Source of the DNA: an uncultured Zoogloea sp.
GTDB lineage: Bacteria; Pseudomonadota; Gammaproteobacteria; Burkholderiales; Rhodocyclaceae
Direction: 5' to 3'
Assembly (NCBI GenBank): GCA_937967645.1
Contig: CALBTT010000172.1
Location: 1 to 39,073, forward strand
Length of the DNA: 39,073 bases
In this document: one piece after another, positions 8,060 to 17,505 of the stretch
Layout of the letters: the number at the start of each line of letters is the position of its first letter
Numbering within the stretch: the first letter of the stretch is position 1
Position numbers and translations under genes: made by a program
The notes under the pieces: generated by a model
Seen by the model: the letters and a program-made list of their open reading frames with translations, nothing else
What the model was told of the DNA's origin: nothing
Databases searched by the model: none

Positions 8060-9271
8060 TCAGGCCCGGGCTTGGGGTGGGAGACCGTCGGGCCGTGGGC
8101 CCAGCAGGCGCCCGACGATGCGCCGGATCATCCCTCCGGTCACCACCTGGATGGATGGGTTGGAGGGGCTGCCGACCTTGTTACGCGGCATCTGTCGCTG
8201 GGGTGTCTCCACGTGCCCGAGGGCCGCGCAGGCACTGTAGAAGGCGAAGACGTAGCGTTGCGGGATGCCGAGCTGGCGCACCGTTTCGCGCAGGCTCTGG
8301 GGCCCGCGCGACCACAGGCCGGCGATGCGCATGGCTTCGGGGGGCAGGGTCAGGCGGTTCAGGTTGGGCCAACTGCGCAGGCGGACCGGGGCGTCCACGT
8401 CCGTTCCGGCCGGGAGGCGACCTCGGGAGGCCCACAGGGCCAGCTCCCATTCGAACTCTTCGAGGGGGCGCGCCGACAGGCCCGCCGGAACGGAGGGCGC
8501 GCGAGGGTCAAGGGTCGCCATGCGCAGGATTCCGCGCGCGGGCAGCTGGGCCAGGGCGCGCAGGGCGTTGGCGCTGCGTGTCGCGTAGGCCCGGCCATTG
8601 CGGGGATCGAGGTAGAGCGCGGGGCCTTCTGCATCGTCGATGCGTACCGGTTGGGCGATCTCGCGGGCATGGCTGACAGCTCGTGCCACCAGGCCTTGCA
8701 GGAAGAGCTCGGGCTGGTACTGGACCTGGGCACGCGCCTCTGGATCGTTCAAGTCCACATCGGGCATGGACCCTACGTACAGGGTGGCCAGACGCTCCTC
8801 GAAGCGGCGCAGCAGGCCGGCGGGCTCTTCCGCGGGGACGAAGGTCGGGTGGCTGCGCAGGGCGTCGAAGGGCATCTCGTCGGGGATGCTGTCGAGGGAG
8901 TCGCCCGCGCCCTCGGCTACGTCGGCCAGGTCATGGTTTGCCCGTCGTGGCATGAGCTCCCGTGCCCGCCCGAGGGCGGCGGACAAGGTGCTTGGACGCA
9001 GGGGTTTGCTCAGTTCGATGGTGAGCGGGTCCGGCCGGTAGCCTGGAGGGCGACGCGTCACGATCAGCGGGCGGAGGGGATAGAGCAGGCGGTGTGCGGC
9101 CAGCAGGTAGGGGCCGAGATCGCTGTCCATGTCGATGAAGGCCGCATCGGCCCCGGCTTCCTCCGTCAGCCCCCAGGCTTCTGCGCCCATCACGCTCAGG
9201 CAGGCCTGGAACCCGCTGAGGGTCTTTTCATCCATGCCGGAGTGACAGAGTCGTAGCGTGGTGTCGGTCAT
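8060..9271 (-). CDS. uncharacterised protein with degenerate receiver-like N-terminus
   Basis: About 403 residues; I do not recognise a named family. The first 110 residues resemble a receiver fold: a buried acidic strand (AAFIDMDSD), a hydrophobic strand LRPLIVTRRP and ELSKPLRPSTLSAALGRA, which matches the Lys-Pro end of receivers, but the paired N-terminal acidic residues are missing. The middle is acidic and variable. The last third (LWSRGPQSLRETVRQLGIP) looks like a winged-helix or PatA-type C-terminal domain. No signal peptide or membrane helix is visible. I chose the ATG giving MTDTTLRLCHSG because GGGAGA lies about eight bases upstream; the frame extends another 26 codons. It is divergent from groES. 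Confidence 0.8.
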   Translation of the reverse strand: MTDTTLRLCHSGMDEKTLSGFQACLSVMGAEAWGLTEEAGADAAFIDMDSDLGPYLLAAHRLLYPLRPLIVTRRPPGYRPDPLTIELSKPLRPSTLSAALGRARELMPRRANHDLADVAEGAGDSLDSIPDEMPFDALRSHPTFVPAEEPAGLLRRFEERLATLYVGSMPDVDLNDPEARAQVQYQPELFLQGLVARAVSHAREIAQPVRIDDAEGPALYLDPRNGRAYATRSANALRALAQLPARGILRMATLDPRAPSVPAGLSARPLEEFEWELALWASRGRLPAGTDVDAPVRLRSWPNLNRLTLPPEAMRIAGLWSRGPQSLRETVRQLGIPQRYVFAFYSACAALGHVETPQRQMPRNKVGSPSNPSIQVVTGGMIRRIVGRLLGPRPDGLPPQARA

Positions 9272-9377
9272 CGTGGATTCTCCCTTTGCGGCGGTGACGA
9301 CCGCAGCATTTACCCGGACGTATTGGAACGGCCCGCTCTTCGGGGGCATGGGACGGGATTCTAGGCTGTGAAATTGG

Positions 9378-9435
9378 CGTATGCGTATGCAAAAAGGGTT
9401 TATTTGTTATTTTTGTGAATTTTGACGTATGCGTA
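9378..9435. repeat. two direct copies of CGTATGCGTA flanking an A/T-rich spacer
   Basis: The copies are at 9378-9387 and 9426-9435, 48 bases apart start to start. The first continues into another ATGC, giving a short tandem GTATGC. The 48-base spacing is between four and five helical turns. They lie 107-164 bases upstream of the unknown gene's start and could bind a regulator of it. Identity of any binding protein is unknown. Confidence 0.5.
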
Positions 9436-9539
9436 GCGTGCTGCAGGTCCGGGAATCGGGCGTACATGGATTCCGGGTGACGCTGTCCGGTCCGATGGGC
9501 TGTTCACGGGCAGTGTTGAAAAGAATCCCTGAAAGTGCT

Positions 9540-9569
9540 CTTGAAAAGGTCACGACCCGACCCTATTAT
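9540..9569 (+). promoter_or_regulatory. groESL promoter (sigma70 pattern with overlapping sigma32 pattern)
   Basis: TTGAAA (9541-9546), 17 bases, then TATTAT (9564-9569) fits sigma70. The same DNA reads CTTGAAA (9540-9546), 14 bases, then CCCTATTA (9561-9568), close to the sigma32 consensus CTTGAAA/CCCCATNT. Transcription would start inside CIRCE, about 110 bases before groES. Confidence 0.78.
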
Positions 9570-9595
9570 TAGCACTCGCAGGGGTTGAGTGCTAA
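9569..9595 (+). promoter_or_regulatory. CIRCE operator (HrcA-binding site)
   Basis: TTAGCACTC, 9 bases, GAGTGCTAA: an exact match to the CIRCE consensus in both arms and spacer. It overlaps the -10 element and start point, so HrcA would block transcription until heat stress. hrcA itself is not in the window. Confidence 0.96.
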
Positions 9596-9684
9596 CAGTG
9601 CCTCGCCCCGTTACCCGCCAGTCCGCTGGCCTTGATTTTTTGGTTGGGCGCCTTGCCCGATGTAAACGAGTAGGAGATCACTAC

Positions 9685-9975
9685 ATGAAAATCCGTCCCT
9701 TGCATGATCGCGTGATCGTCAAGCGCGTCGAAGCCGAGCGCACCACTTCCAGCGGCATCGTCATCCCCGACTCCGCCGGTGAAAAGCCCGATCAGGGCGA
9801 AGTGCTGGCCGTCGGTAACGGCAAGATCCTCGACAACGGCGAAGTGCGCAAGATGGATGTCAAGGTGGGCGACCGCGTGCTGTTCGGCAAGTACGCCGGC
9901 CAGACCGTGAAGGTTGACGGCCAGGAAGTCCTGGTCATGCGCGAAGAAGACATCATGGGTGTGCTCGAGGCCTGA
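9685..9975 (+). CDS. groES: co-chaperonin GroES
   Basis: A 96-residue cytoplasmic protein, the normal GroES length, forming the heptameric lid of GroEL. It starts MKIRPLHDRVIVKRVE, contains the mobile-loop segment TTSSGIVIPDSAGEKPDQGE (about residues 18-37), and ends EEDIMGVLEA. The ATG is preceded by TAGGAGATCACTAC, a good ribosome-binding site; an upstream in-frame extension through the CIRCE region is not real. It is first in the groES-groEL operon under CIRCE control. The 112-base spacer to groEL holds two short hairpins without a T-run. Confidence 0.98.
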   Translation: MKIRPLHDRVIVKRVEAERTTSSGIVIPDSAGEKPDQGEVLAVGNGKILDNGEVRKMDVKVGDRVLFGKYAGQTVKVDGQEVLVMREEDIMGVLEA

Positions 9976-10087
9976 GCCCCGCGCGGATGCTTCACCGCAT
10001 CCTCCAGCGCCTGGCAGGCTGAAGATGGCTAGGCCATCCTCGTCACCCACGTACTTCCGTAAATACTGAATTCCGGAGAAACACTAA

Positions 10088-11737
<1,650 letters not shown>

Positions 11738-11765
11738 TTGCCTCCCCCGGACGTCCTGTCCTCTG

Positions 11766-11799
11766 AAAAACCCCGCCTTGTGCGGGGTTTTTCTTTTTT
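11766..11799 (+). terminator. rho-independent terminator of groESL
   Basis: Stem CCCCGC/GCGGGG with loop CTTGT, extended by AAAAA/TTTTT, then a further T-rich run. It starts 29 bases after the groEL stop. Confidence 0.94.
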
Positions 11800-11836
11800 G
11801 GTGCCGGGTAGGGACTCTCGCCAAGCCGTGCGTTTC

Positions 11837-11859
11837 GGTTTATAACTCCGCCATAAACC
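11837..11859 (+). promoter_or_regulatory. inverted repeat over a candidate -10, upstream of the symporter-kinase operon
   Basis: GGTTTAT-N9-ATAAACC, perfect 7-bp arms, extending outward to 10 of 11 matches. It encloses TATAAC (11841-11846), a possible -10 hexamer; no good -35 is seen, which would suit an activator-dependent promoter. It lies 28 bases before the first gene of the operon, after the groEL terminator. Confidence 0.5.
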
Positions 11860-11887
11860 AAAATAAGCAGTGTGCGGGAGGGGAGAA

Positions 11888-12079
11888 ATGATCAAGGCGA
11901 CCTTGACCGGGCAGCGCCTGGTAGCGGTGTTCCTGCTGGGTTGTGTCCTCGTGAACTACCCAGTGCTGTCGGTCTTCAATCCGGAGGGGGCCTGGGGCGG
12001 TATCCCGGTCCTTTACCTGTATGTTTTCGGGGTCTGGGCGGCGGTGATCGCCCTGATGGCCTGGATCATCGAGCGCTAG
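11888..12079 (+). CDS. small two-helix membrane protein
   Basis: A 63-residue protein starting MIKATLTGQRLVAVFLLGCV, with two hydrophobic segments (about residues 10-30 and 39-60) joined by a short loop containing NPEGAWGGIP, and ending WIIER. The ATG has a strong GGAGGGGAGAA ribosome-binding site; an upstream in-frame start is less likely. It is the first gene of the symporter-kinase set and ends 41 bases before the kinase fusion. I recognise no named family. Its position and size suggest an accessory subunit of the transporter-like sensor, by analogy with DUF4212 and the VC_2705 symporter later in the operon. That role is inference. Confidence 0.8.
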   Translation: MIKATLTGQRLVAVFLLGCVLVNYPVLSVFNPEGAWGGIPVLYLYVFGVWAAVIALMAWIIER

Positions 12080-12120
12080 CATGATGGCGCGCGTCCTCTC
12101 CGTCCGGGCGGGGTGAGGCC

Positions 12121-14874
12121 ATGACCGGCTCCGTCATCGTCGCAGCCTCCTTCCTGTACCTGGCCTTCCTGTTCGCGGTCGCTTATTTCGGCGACAAGCG
12201 CGCCGATGCGGGCCGCTCCCTGATCGCCAGTCCGACCATCTATGCCTTGTCCCTGGCGGTGTATTGCACCACCTGGACCTACTACGGCAGTGTGGGGCGG
12301 GCCGCCTCGTCGGGGCTGGGCTTTGCCCCGATCTTCCTGGGACCGACCCTGGTGGTGGGCCTGTGGTGGTTCGTGATGCTGAAGATGGTGCGGATCGGCA
12401 AAACCCACCGCATCACGTCCATCGCTGACTTCATCGCCTCGCGCTACGGCAAGAGTCAGCTGCTGGGCGGGCTGGTCACGGTGATCGCGGTGCTGGGGGT
12501 GATTCCCTACATCGCGCTGCAGCTCAAGGCCGTATCCACCAGCTTCAGCATCCTGACCCACTACCCGGCCATCGTGATGCCGGCCAAGTCGGAGACGGTG
12601 CCCTGGCTGGCCGACACGACGCTCTACATCGCCCTGATGATGGCGGCCTTCACCATCCTTTTTGGTACCCGCCATCTGGACGCGACCGAGAGGCACGAGG
12701 GCATGGTGGCCGCCGTGGCCTTCGAGTCCCTAGTCAAGCTGGTGATCTTCGTGGCGGTCGGGTTGTTCGTGACCTTCGGCCTGTTCGACGGCTTTGGCGA
12801 CATCTTCTCCAGGGTTGCCGAAGATCCGTCCCTGCGCCATCTGATGAGCATGGGGGCGGGGGGGAATAGCTTCGGCAACTGGTTTGCCCTGACCCTGCTG
12901 TCGATGCTGGCGGTGATGTTCCTGCCGCGCCAGTTCCAGGTGGCGGTGGTGGAGAACGTCAATGAAAACCACCTGCGTCGGGCGATCTGGCTGTTTCCGC
13001 TGTACCTGCTGCTGATCAACATCTTTGTGCTGCCGATTGCCCTGGGCGGGCTGATCCATTTTGCCGGGCAGGGGGTGGATGCCGACACCTTCGTGCTGAC
13101 CCTGCCGATGGCCTCGGGGCATGGCTGGCTGGCGCTGCTGGTGTTCATCGGCGGCCTGTCGGCGGCGACGGGGATGATCATCGTCGAGACCATCGCCTTG
13201 TCGACCATGGTCTGCAACGATCTGGTCATGCCGGTCCTGCTGCGCTACCGCTGGCTCGCGCTGCAGGGGCGGGAGGATCTGTCCGGCCTGTTGCTGGGGA
13301 TCCGGCGTTGCGCCATCGTGCTGATCCTGCTCCTGGGCTACCTGTACTTCCGGCTGGCGGGTGAAGCCCACGCGCTGGTCAGCATCGGCTTGATCAGTTT
13401 TGCCGCTGTTGCACAGTTTGCGCCGGCGATGATTGGTGGCATGTACTGGCGTGGCGGGACGCGTCCGGGGGCCCTGGCGGGGCTCTCCTGCGGCTTCGCC
13501 GTGTGGCTTTACACGCTGCTTTTGCCGTCCTTCGCCAAGTCGGGCTGGTTGCCCATCGAGTTTCTGCAGGGCGGTGTCCTGGGTACGGAGCTGCTGCGCC
13601 CCTATGAGCTCTTCGGCCTGAAGGGGCTCGATCCGATCGCCCACAGCCTGTTCTGGAGTTTGCTGGCCAATATAGGGGCCTATCTCTGTGTCTCCCTGAT
13701 GCGAAGGCCGAATGCCAGGGAAGCGGGCCAGGCCACGCTGTTCGTGGATGTCTTCAAGCAGAGCCGGCCGGCTGGCGATGCCTTCTGGCGGGGCAGTGCC
13801 CGGATCGGTGACCTGCTCCCCTTGATCGGTCGATTCATGGGGCCGGAGCGGGCCAGGGCGGCTTTTGCAGACTATGCGCGAAGCCGGGGTGTGGCCTCGG
13901 TCGAGGCCTTGCCGGCCGACGCCGGCCTGGTGCATTTTGCCGAGACCACCCTGGCGGGGGCCATCGGCAGCGCCTCGGCCCGGGTCATGGTGGCGTCTGT
14001 GGTGCAGGAGGAGCCTCTGGGGCTGGACGAGGTCATGAACATCCTCGACGAGGCCTCGCAGGTACGGGCCTATTCCAAGCGCCTGGAGCTCAAGTCCCGG
14101 GAGCTCGAGGCGGCCACCGGCGAATTGCGCTCGGCCAACGAGCGCCTCAAGGAACTTGACCGCCTGAAGGACGATTTCATGTCCTCGGTGACCCATGAAC
14201 TGCGCACGCCGCTGACCTCGATCCGGGCTTTCTCCGAGATGCTGCTCGATGATCCGCGGATTGATCTGGCTGAGAGAAAGCGCTTTCTGGGGATCATCGT
14301 CAGCGAAACCGAGAGGCTGACCCGGCTGGTGAACCAGGTCCTCGACATGGCCAAGATCGAGTCCGGGCATGCCGACTGGCACAACGGCGAGGTGAGCCTG
14401 ATCGAGGTGGTGGAGCAGGCCGTCGCCTCGACCAGCCAGCTCTTCAAGGACAAGGACGTGGCCCTGACCATGGATCTGCCGGAGTCCGTGCCGATCATGC
14501 TGGCCGACAGGGACCGGTTGGTTCAGGTGGTGCTCAACCTGCTGTCCAATGCCGTCAAGTTCGTGGCCCGTGGTGAGGGGCAGGTAGCGATCCGTCTGTG
14601 CCAGACGGAAGAGGGCTTGCGCGTGGATGTCCGTGACAACGGTCCAGGCCTTACTCAGCAGGAGCAGATTGTCGTTTTCGAGAAGTTCCGGCAGGGTGGC
14701 AACACAATGACGGACAAACCCCAGGGGACCGGACTCGGGTTGCCGATCAGCCGCCAGATCGTGGAACACTATGGGGGGCGGCTGTGGGTGGAAAGCGTCG
14801 CCGGGGAGGGGGCCTGCTTCTCCTTCCTGTTGCCTTGCGGCAAATCAACAGAAAGCCTTGAAGAGGCAGGATAA
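12121..14874 (+). CDS. sodium:solute symporter-histidine kinase fusion (CrbS/MxtR-like sensor)
   Basis: 917 residues. Residues 1 to about 520 form a multi-helix SLC5/SSS transporter domain (start MTGSVIVAASFLYLAFLF; AVYCTTWTYYGSVGRAASSG is typical). About 530-640 looks like the STAC linker (FVDVFKQSRP, FWRGSARIGDLLPLIGRF). About 645-680 is a coiled coil. The kinase core follows: H box THELRTPLTS with His692, N box NLLSNAVKF, G1 DNGPGL, G2 GTGLGLPIS. All boxes are intact. The layout matches CbrA and CrbS/MxtR, which sense carbon sources; CrbS/MxtR control acetate use. Next to a VC_2705 symporter the acetate-type branch is more likely. The probable partner is the receiver protein 84 bases downstream. 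Confidence 0.93.
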   Translation: MTGSVIVAASFLYLAFLFAVAYFGDKRADAGRSLIASPTIYALSLAVYCTTWTYYGSVGRAASSGLGFAPIFLGPTLVVGLWWFVMLKMVRIGKTHRITSIADFIASRYGKSQLLGGLVTVIAVLGVIPYIALQLKAVSTSFSILTHYPAIVMPAKSETVPWLADTTLYIALMMAAFTILFGTRHLDATERHEGMVAAVAFESLVKLVIFVAVGLFVTFGLFDGFGDIFSRVAEDPSLRHLMSMGAGGNSFGNWFALTLLSMLAVMFLPRQFQVAVVENVNENHLRRAIWLFPLYLLLINIFVLPIALGGLIHFAGQGVDADTFVLTLPMASGHGWLALLVFIGGLSAATGMIIVETIALSTMVCNDLVMPVLLRYRWLALQGREDLSGLLLGIRRCAIVLILLLGYLYFRLAGEAHALVSIGLISFAAVAQFAPAMIGGMYWRGGTRPGALAGLSCGFAVWLYTLLLPSFAKSGWLPIEFLQGGVLGTELLRPYELFGLKGLDPIAHSLFWSLLANIGAYLCVSLMRRPNAREAGQATLFVDVFKQSRPAGDAFWRGSARIGDLLPLIGRFMGPERARAAFADYARSRGVASVEALPADAGLVHFAETTLAGAIGSASARVMVASVVQEEPLGLDEVMNILDEASQVRAYSKRLELKSRELEAATGELRSANERLKELDRLKDDFMSSVTHELRTPLTSIRAFSEMLLDDPRIDLAERKRFLGIIVSETERLTRLVNQVLDMAKIESGHADWHNGEVSLIEVVEQAVASTSQLFKDKDVALTMDLPESVPIMLADRDRLVQVVLNLLSNAVKFVARGEGQVAIRLCQTEEGLRVDVRDNGPGLTQQEQIVVFEKFRQGGNTMTDKPQGTGLGLPISRQIVEHYGGRLWVESVAGEGACFSFLLPCGKSTESLEEAG

Positions 14875-14958
14875 ACTAATAGAAATCAAATGATCTGCAT
14901 CCCCGGGTTGAGCGGCCTGTGCTGGCGAATCCCGGAGAGACGGCGGGGAGGGGACCGA

Positions 14959-15333
14959 ATGACCAAAAAAATACTGATCGCCGACGACGAACAAAACATC
15001 GTCATTTCTCTTGAGTTCCTGATGAAGCGCGAGGGCTTCAGCGTGTGTGTCGCCAATGATGGCCAGGAAGCGCTCGACAAGGCCCGCAGCGAGCAGCCCG
15101 ATCTGGTCCTGCTCGATGTGATGATGCCGCGCAAGAACGGCTATGAGGTGTGCCAGGAGATCCGCGCCGATGCGGCGCTGCAGGGCATGCGCATCCTGAT
15201 GCTGACAGCCAAGGGGCGCGAGACGGAAGTGACCAAGGGGCTCGCCATTGGGGCTGACGCCTACATGACCAAGCCCTTTTCCACCAAGGAACTGGTGGCC
15301 AAGGTGAAGGCCCTGCTGGACGTCGCAGCGTGA
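14959..15333 (+). CDS. stand-alone receiver-domain response regulator
   Basis: 124 residues, a single CheY-like receiver and nothing else: acidic pair DDE at 9-11, phospho-acceptor Asp53 in LLDVMMPRKNG, Thr of MLTAKG and Lys of TKPF near 105. The ATG giving MTKKILIADDEQ is preceded by a GGGGAGGGGACC purine run. The frame is open upstream, but those residues are outside the fold. Its stop overlaps the next start by 4 bases (ATG inside the GTGAGTG region), so it is coupled to the pseudokinase-exonuclease gene. CrbR/ErdR, the usual partners of such kinases, carry a LuxR-type DNA-binding domain; none exists here. The output is therefore likely protein-protein, perhaps with the coupled downstream protein. 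Confidence 0.93.
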   Translation: MTKKILIADDEQNIVISLEFLMKREGFSVCVANDGQEALDKARSEQPDLVLLDVMMPRKNGYEVCQEIRADAALQGMRILMLTAKGRETEVTKGLAIGADAYMTKPFSTKELVAKVKALLDVAA

Positions 15334-17495
15334 GTGTCCAGTCCAGACAGGTGCTGGCCGTACTGGCCGGCAGCGGGCTGGTGCTGGCCGTGCTGGCGGC
15401 GGCCGGGGTGGCCGTCTGGCGGGATCTCGGTGCCGACGAGCGGGAGATCCTCGAGCCCATCCTGAACCCCCGCATGGGTCTGCTGATCATGGTGGGGCTG
15501 GTCGGGGCAGGGGCTGCGGCGGTGTTCATGAAGTCGTTTGCCCAGAGTGCGCTGACCCTGCCGGCCAGGATGGCCGACGAGTTGGGGCTGATCGTCGGCA
15601 CCGATCCCGCGCGTCGCCTGGTGCCCGATGGCTCACCCGAGCTGCGGCGGATTGCCGAGGCAGTCAATGCGCTGGCCGATCAGCGGCGCAGTCTGCAGGA
15701 GGACGTGGAGGCCCGCATCCGTGAGGCCCGCCTGTCCGTGGAGGAGGAGCGCAACCGGCTCGCAGCCCTGATGTCGGAGCTCAGTCAGAGCGTCGTGGTG
15801 TGCAACCTGGACGGTCGCATCCTGCTCTACAACAACCGCGCCAGGCTGCAGTTCAAGGCCTTGTCCGACGCGCCGGCGGCGGCCGGCGGGGGCGAGATCA
15901 TCGGGCTGGGGCGTTCCATTTATGCGGTCTTCGAGCGCAGCCTGATCGTCCATGCCCTGGAGGGCATCCAGGAGCGCATCCGCCGCCAGAGCGCCCAGCC
16001 AGTGGCCAACTTCGTCACCACCACCCGGGCCGGGCAATTGCTGCGCGTGCAGATGGCGCCGGTGCTGTCCTCTGCAGAGGCCGGGGGCGACGCCGTGGTG
16101 TCGGGCTTCGTGCTGATGCTCGACAACATTACCCGCAATTTCGAGGCGGAGACCCGGCGGGACCAGATGCTGCACTCCCTCACCGAGGGCAGCCGTTCGT
16201 CCCTGGCCAACCTGCGTGCCGCGGCGGAGATGCTGGAGTATCCCGATCTGGACGGCGAGCTGCGGGAGCGCTTCCTCAAGGTGATCCGTGATGAAGTGCA
16301 GGGCATGAGCGCCCGCCTCGACGACACCGCCAATGCCTTTGCCGACTCCCTCAAGACCCGCTGGCCCCTCGACGAAATGCTCGGGGCCGACCTGGTGGCG
16401 GCTGCCCAGCGCCGCGTCGAGAAGAAGCTGAACCTGCCCACCAAGCTCGAGGAGGTGGACCCCGAGGTGTGGGTCAAGGTGGACAGCTTCTCCCTGCTGC
16501 AGGCCATTGGTTATCTGGTCAGCCGCTTGTCCGACGAGTTCGAGGTGCGTGAGGTGCGTTTCCGGCTCAGCGCTGCCGGGCGCCTGGCCCACCTGGATCT
16601 GATCTGGTCGGGGCAGGCGATGAGCACCGAGACCGTGATGGCCTGGGAGCTCGAGCCCATGACCTTCGCCGGTGAGAGTTCCCCGCTGACGGTCCGTGAC
16701 GTGATCGAGCGGCATGATGGCGAGATCTGGCTGCAACGCGAAAAAACCCAGCATCGAGCCTTCTTCCGCCTGCTGCTGCCGTCGGCCCTGCCCCAGGAGC
16801 AGGTGGAGGCCGCGGCCTTCCTCAAGGGCGATAGCCGGCCGGAGTACTACGATTTCGACCTGTTCAAGCAGACCGAGGCCAGCCATGCCCTGGATGACCG
16901 CCTGCTCAGCGAGCTGACCTTCACCGTCTTCGATACCGAGACCACCGGCCTCAACCCCTCGGAGGGGGACGAGATCATCCAGATCGGGGCCACTCGCATC
17001 GTGAACGGCAAGCTGCTCAAGTCGGAGTCCTTCGAGCAGCTGGTGGATCCCCTGCGGGAATTGCCCGAGGCTTCGACGAAAATCCACGGCATCACGCCCG
17101 ACATGCTGGTCGGTCAGCCCCCTCTGGCCAAGGTGCTGCCATCCTTCCATGCGTTCGCCGAGGACACCGTGCTGGTGGCCCACAACGCGGCGTTCGACAT
17201 GCGTTTCCTGCAGCTCAAGGAGGCTGCTACGGGGCTCCGATTCACCCAGCCCGTGCTCGATACGCTGCTGCTGTCGGCCGTCATCCATCCCAGCCAGGAA
17301 TCCCATCGCCTGGAGGCCATCTGCGAGCGCATGGGGGTGCATGTGATGGGGCGCCACACCGCGATGGGGGATGCGATCGTGACCGGGGAAGTCTTCCTGC
17401 GCATGATCCCGCTGCTGGCGGAGATGGGGATCCGGACCCTGGGCGAGGCGCGGCAGGCCTCGGAGAAGACCTACTACGCCCGGGTCAAGTACTGA
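15330..17495 (+). CDS. membrane PAS-pseudokinase fused to a DEDDh 3'-5' exonuclease
   Basis: 721 residues with a GTG start overlapping the receiver gene. Two membrane helices (about 8-30 and 48-68) are followed by a HAMP-like coil, then a PAS-like domain (about 145-270, with VVCNLDGRILLYNNRARLQF). Next is a region shaped like a kinase dimerisation and ATPase pair (about 275-495). There the expected HELRTP is SLTEGSRSSLANLR, with no phospho-acceptor His, and the DxGxG/GxGL boxes are missing. The C-terminus (about 525-700) is a DnaQ/epsilon-like exonuclease with all five metal ligands: Asp535 and Glu537 (FDTETTG), Asp623 (AHNAAFD), His676 and Asp681 (HTAMGD). The nuclease looks active while the kinase looks dead. 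Substrate is unknown; location is the cytoplasmic face of the membrane. Confidence 0.93.
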   Translation: MSVQSRQVLAVLAGSGLVLAVLAAAGVAVWRDLGADEREILEPILNPRMGLLIMVGLVGAGAAAVFMKSFAQSALTLPARMADELGLIVGTDPARRLVPDGSPELRRIAEAVNALADQRRSLQEDVEARIREARLSVEEERNRLAALMSELSQSVVVCNLDGRILLYNNRARLQFKALSDAPAAAGGGEIIGLGRSIYAVFERSLIVHALEGIQERIRRQSAQPVANFVTTTRAGQLLRVQMAPVLSSAEAGGDAVVSGFVLMLDNITRNFEAETRRDQMLHSLTEGSRSSLANLRAAAEMLEYPDLDGELRERFLKVIRDEVQGMSARLDDTANAFADSLKTRWPLDEMLGADLVAAAQRRVEKKLNLPTKLEEVDPEVWVKVDSFSLLQAIGYLVSRLSDEFEVREVRFRLSAAGRLAHLDLIWSGQAMSTETVMAWELEPMTFAGESSPLTVRDVIERHDGEIWLQREKTQHRAFFRLLLPSALPQEQVEAAAFLKGDSRPEYYDFDLFKQTEASHALDDRLLSELTFTVFDTETTGLNPSEGDEIIQIGATRIVNGKLLKSESFEQLVDPLRELPEASTKIHGITPDMLVGQPPLAKVLPSFHAFAEDTVLVAHNAAFDMRFLQLKEAATGLRFTQPVLDTLLLSAVIHPSQESHRLEAICERMGVHVMGRHTAMGDAIVTGEVFLRMIPLLAEMGIRTLGEARQASEKTYYARVKY

Positions 17496-17505
17496 GTCGC
17501 CGGCC

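Larger units (their letters stand above)
9272..9684. other. 413-base divergent intergenic region before groESL
   Basis: No gene is seen. The half nearest the 8060-9271 gene holds an A/T-rich stretch (about 9388-9424), unlike the surrounding GC-rich DNA, flanked by two copies of CGTATGCGTA. The half nearest groES holds the heat-shock promoter and CIRCE. No convincing minus-strand -35/-10 pair was found for the unknown gene. Confidence 0.8.

Noticed and set aside
9976..10087. Hairpins in the groES-groEL spacer as a terminator
   Set aside because: Stems are 6 bp and lack a T-run; the genes are a standard operon, so at most they are processing or stability elements.
12730..14769. 679-residue minus-strand open frame over the symporter-kinase
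   Set aside because: Shadow of a well-supported gene; composition rich in Gln, His and Arg and no start signal.
16917..17495. DNA polymerase III epsilon subunit (dnaQ)
   Set aside because: The nuclease domain is fused to a membrane PAS-pseudokinase and lies in a transporter operon, with no polymerase-binding tail.
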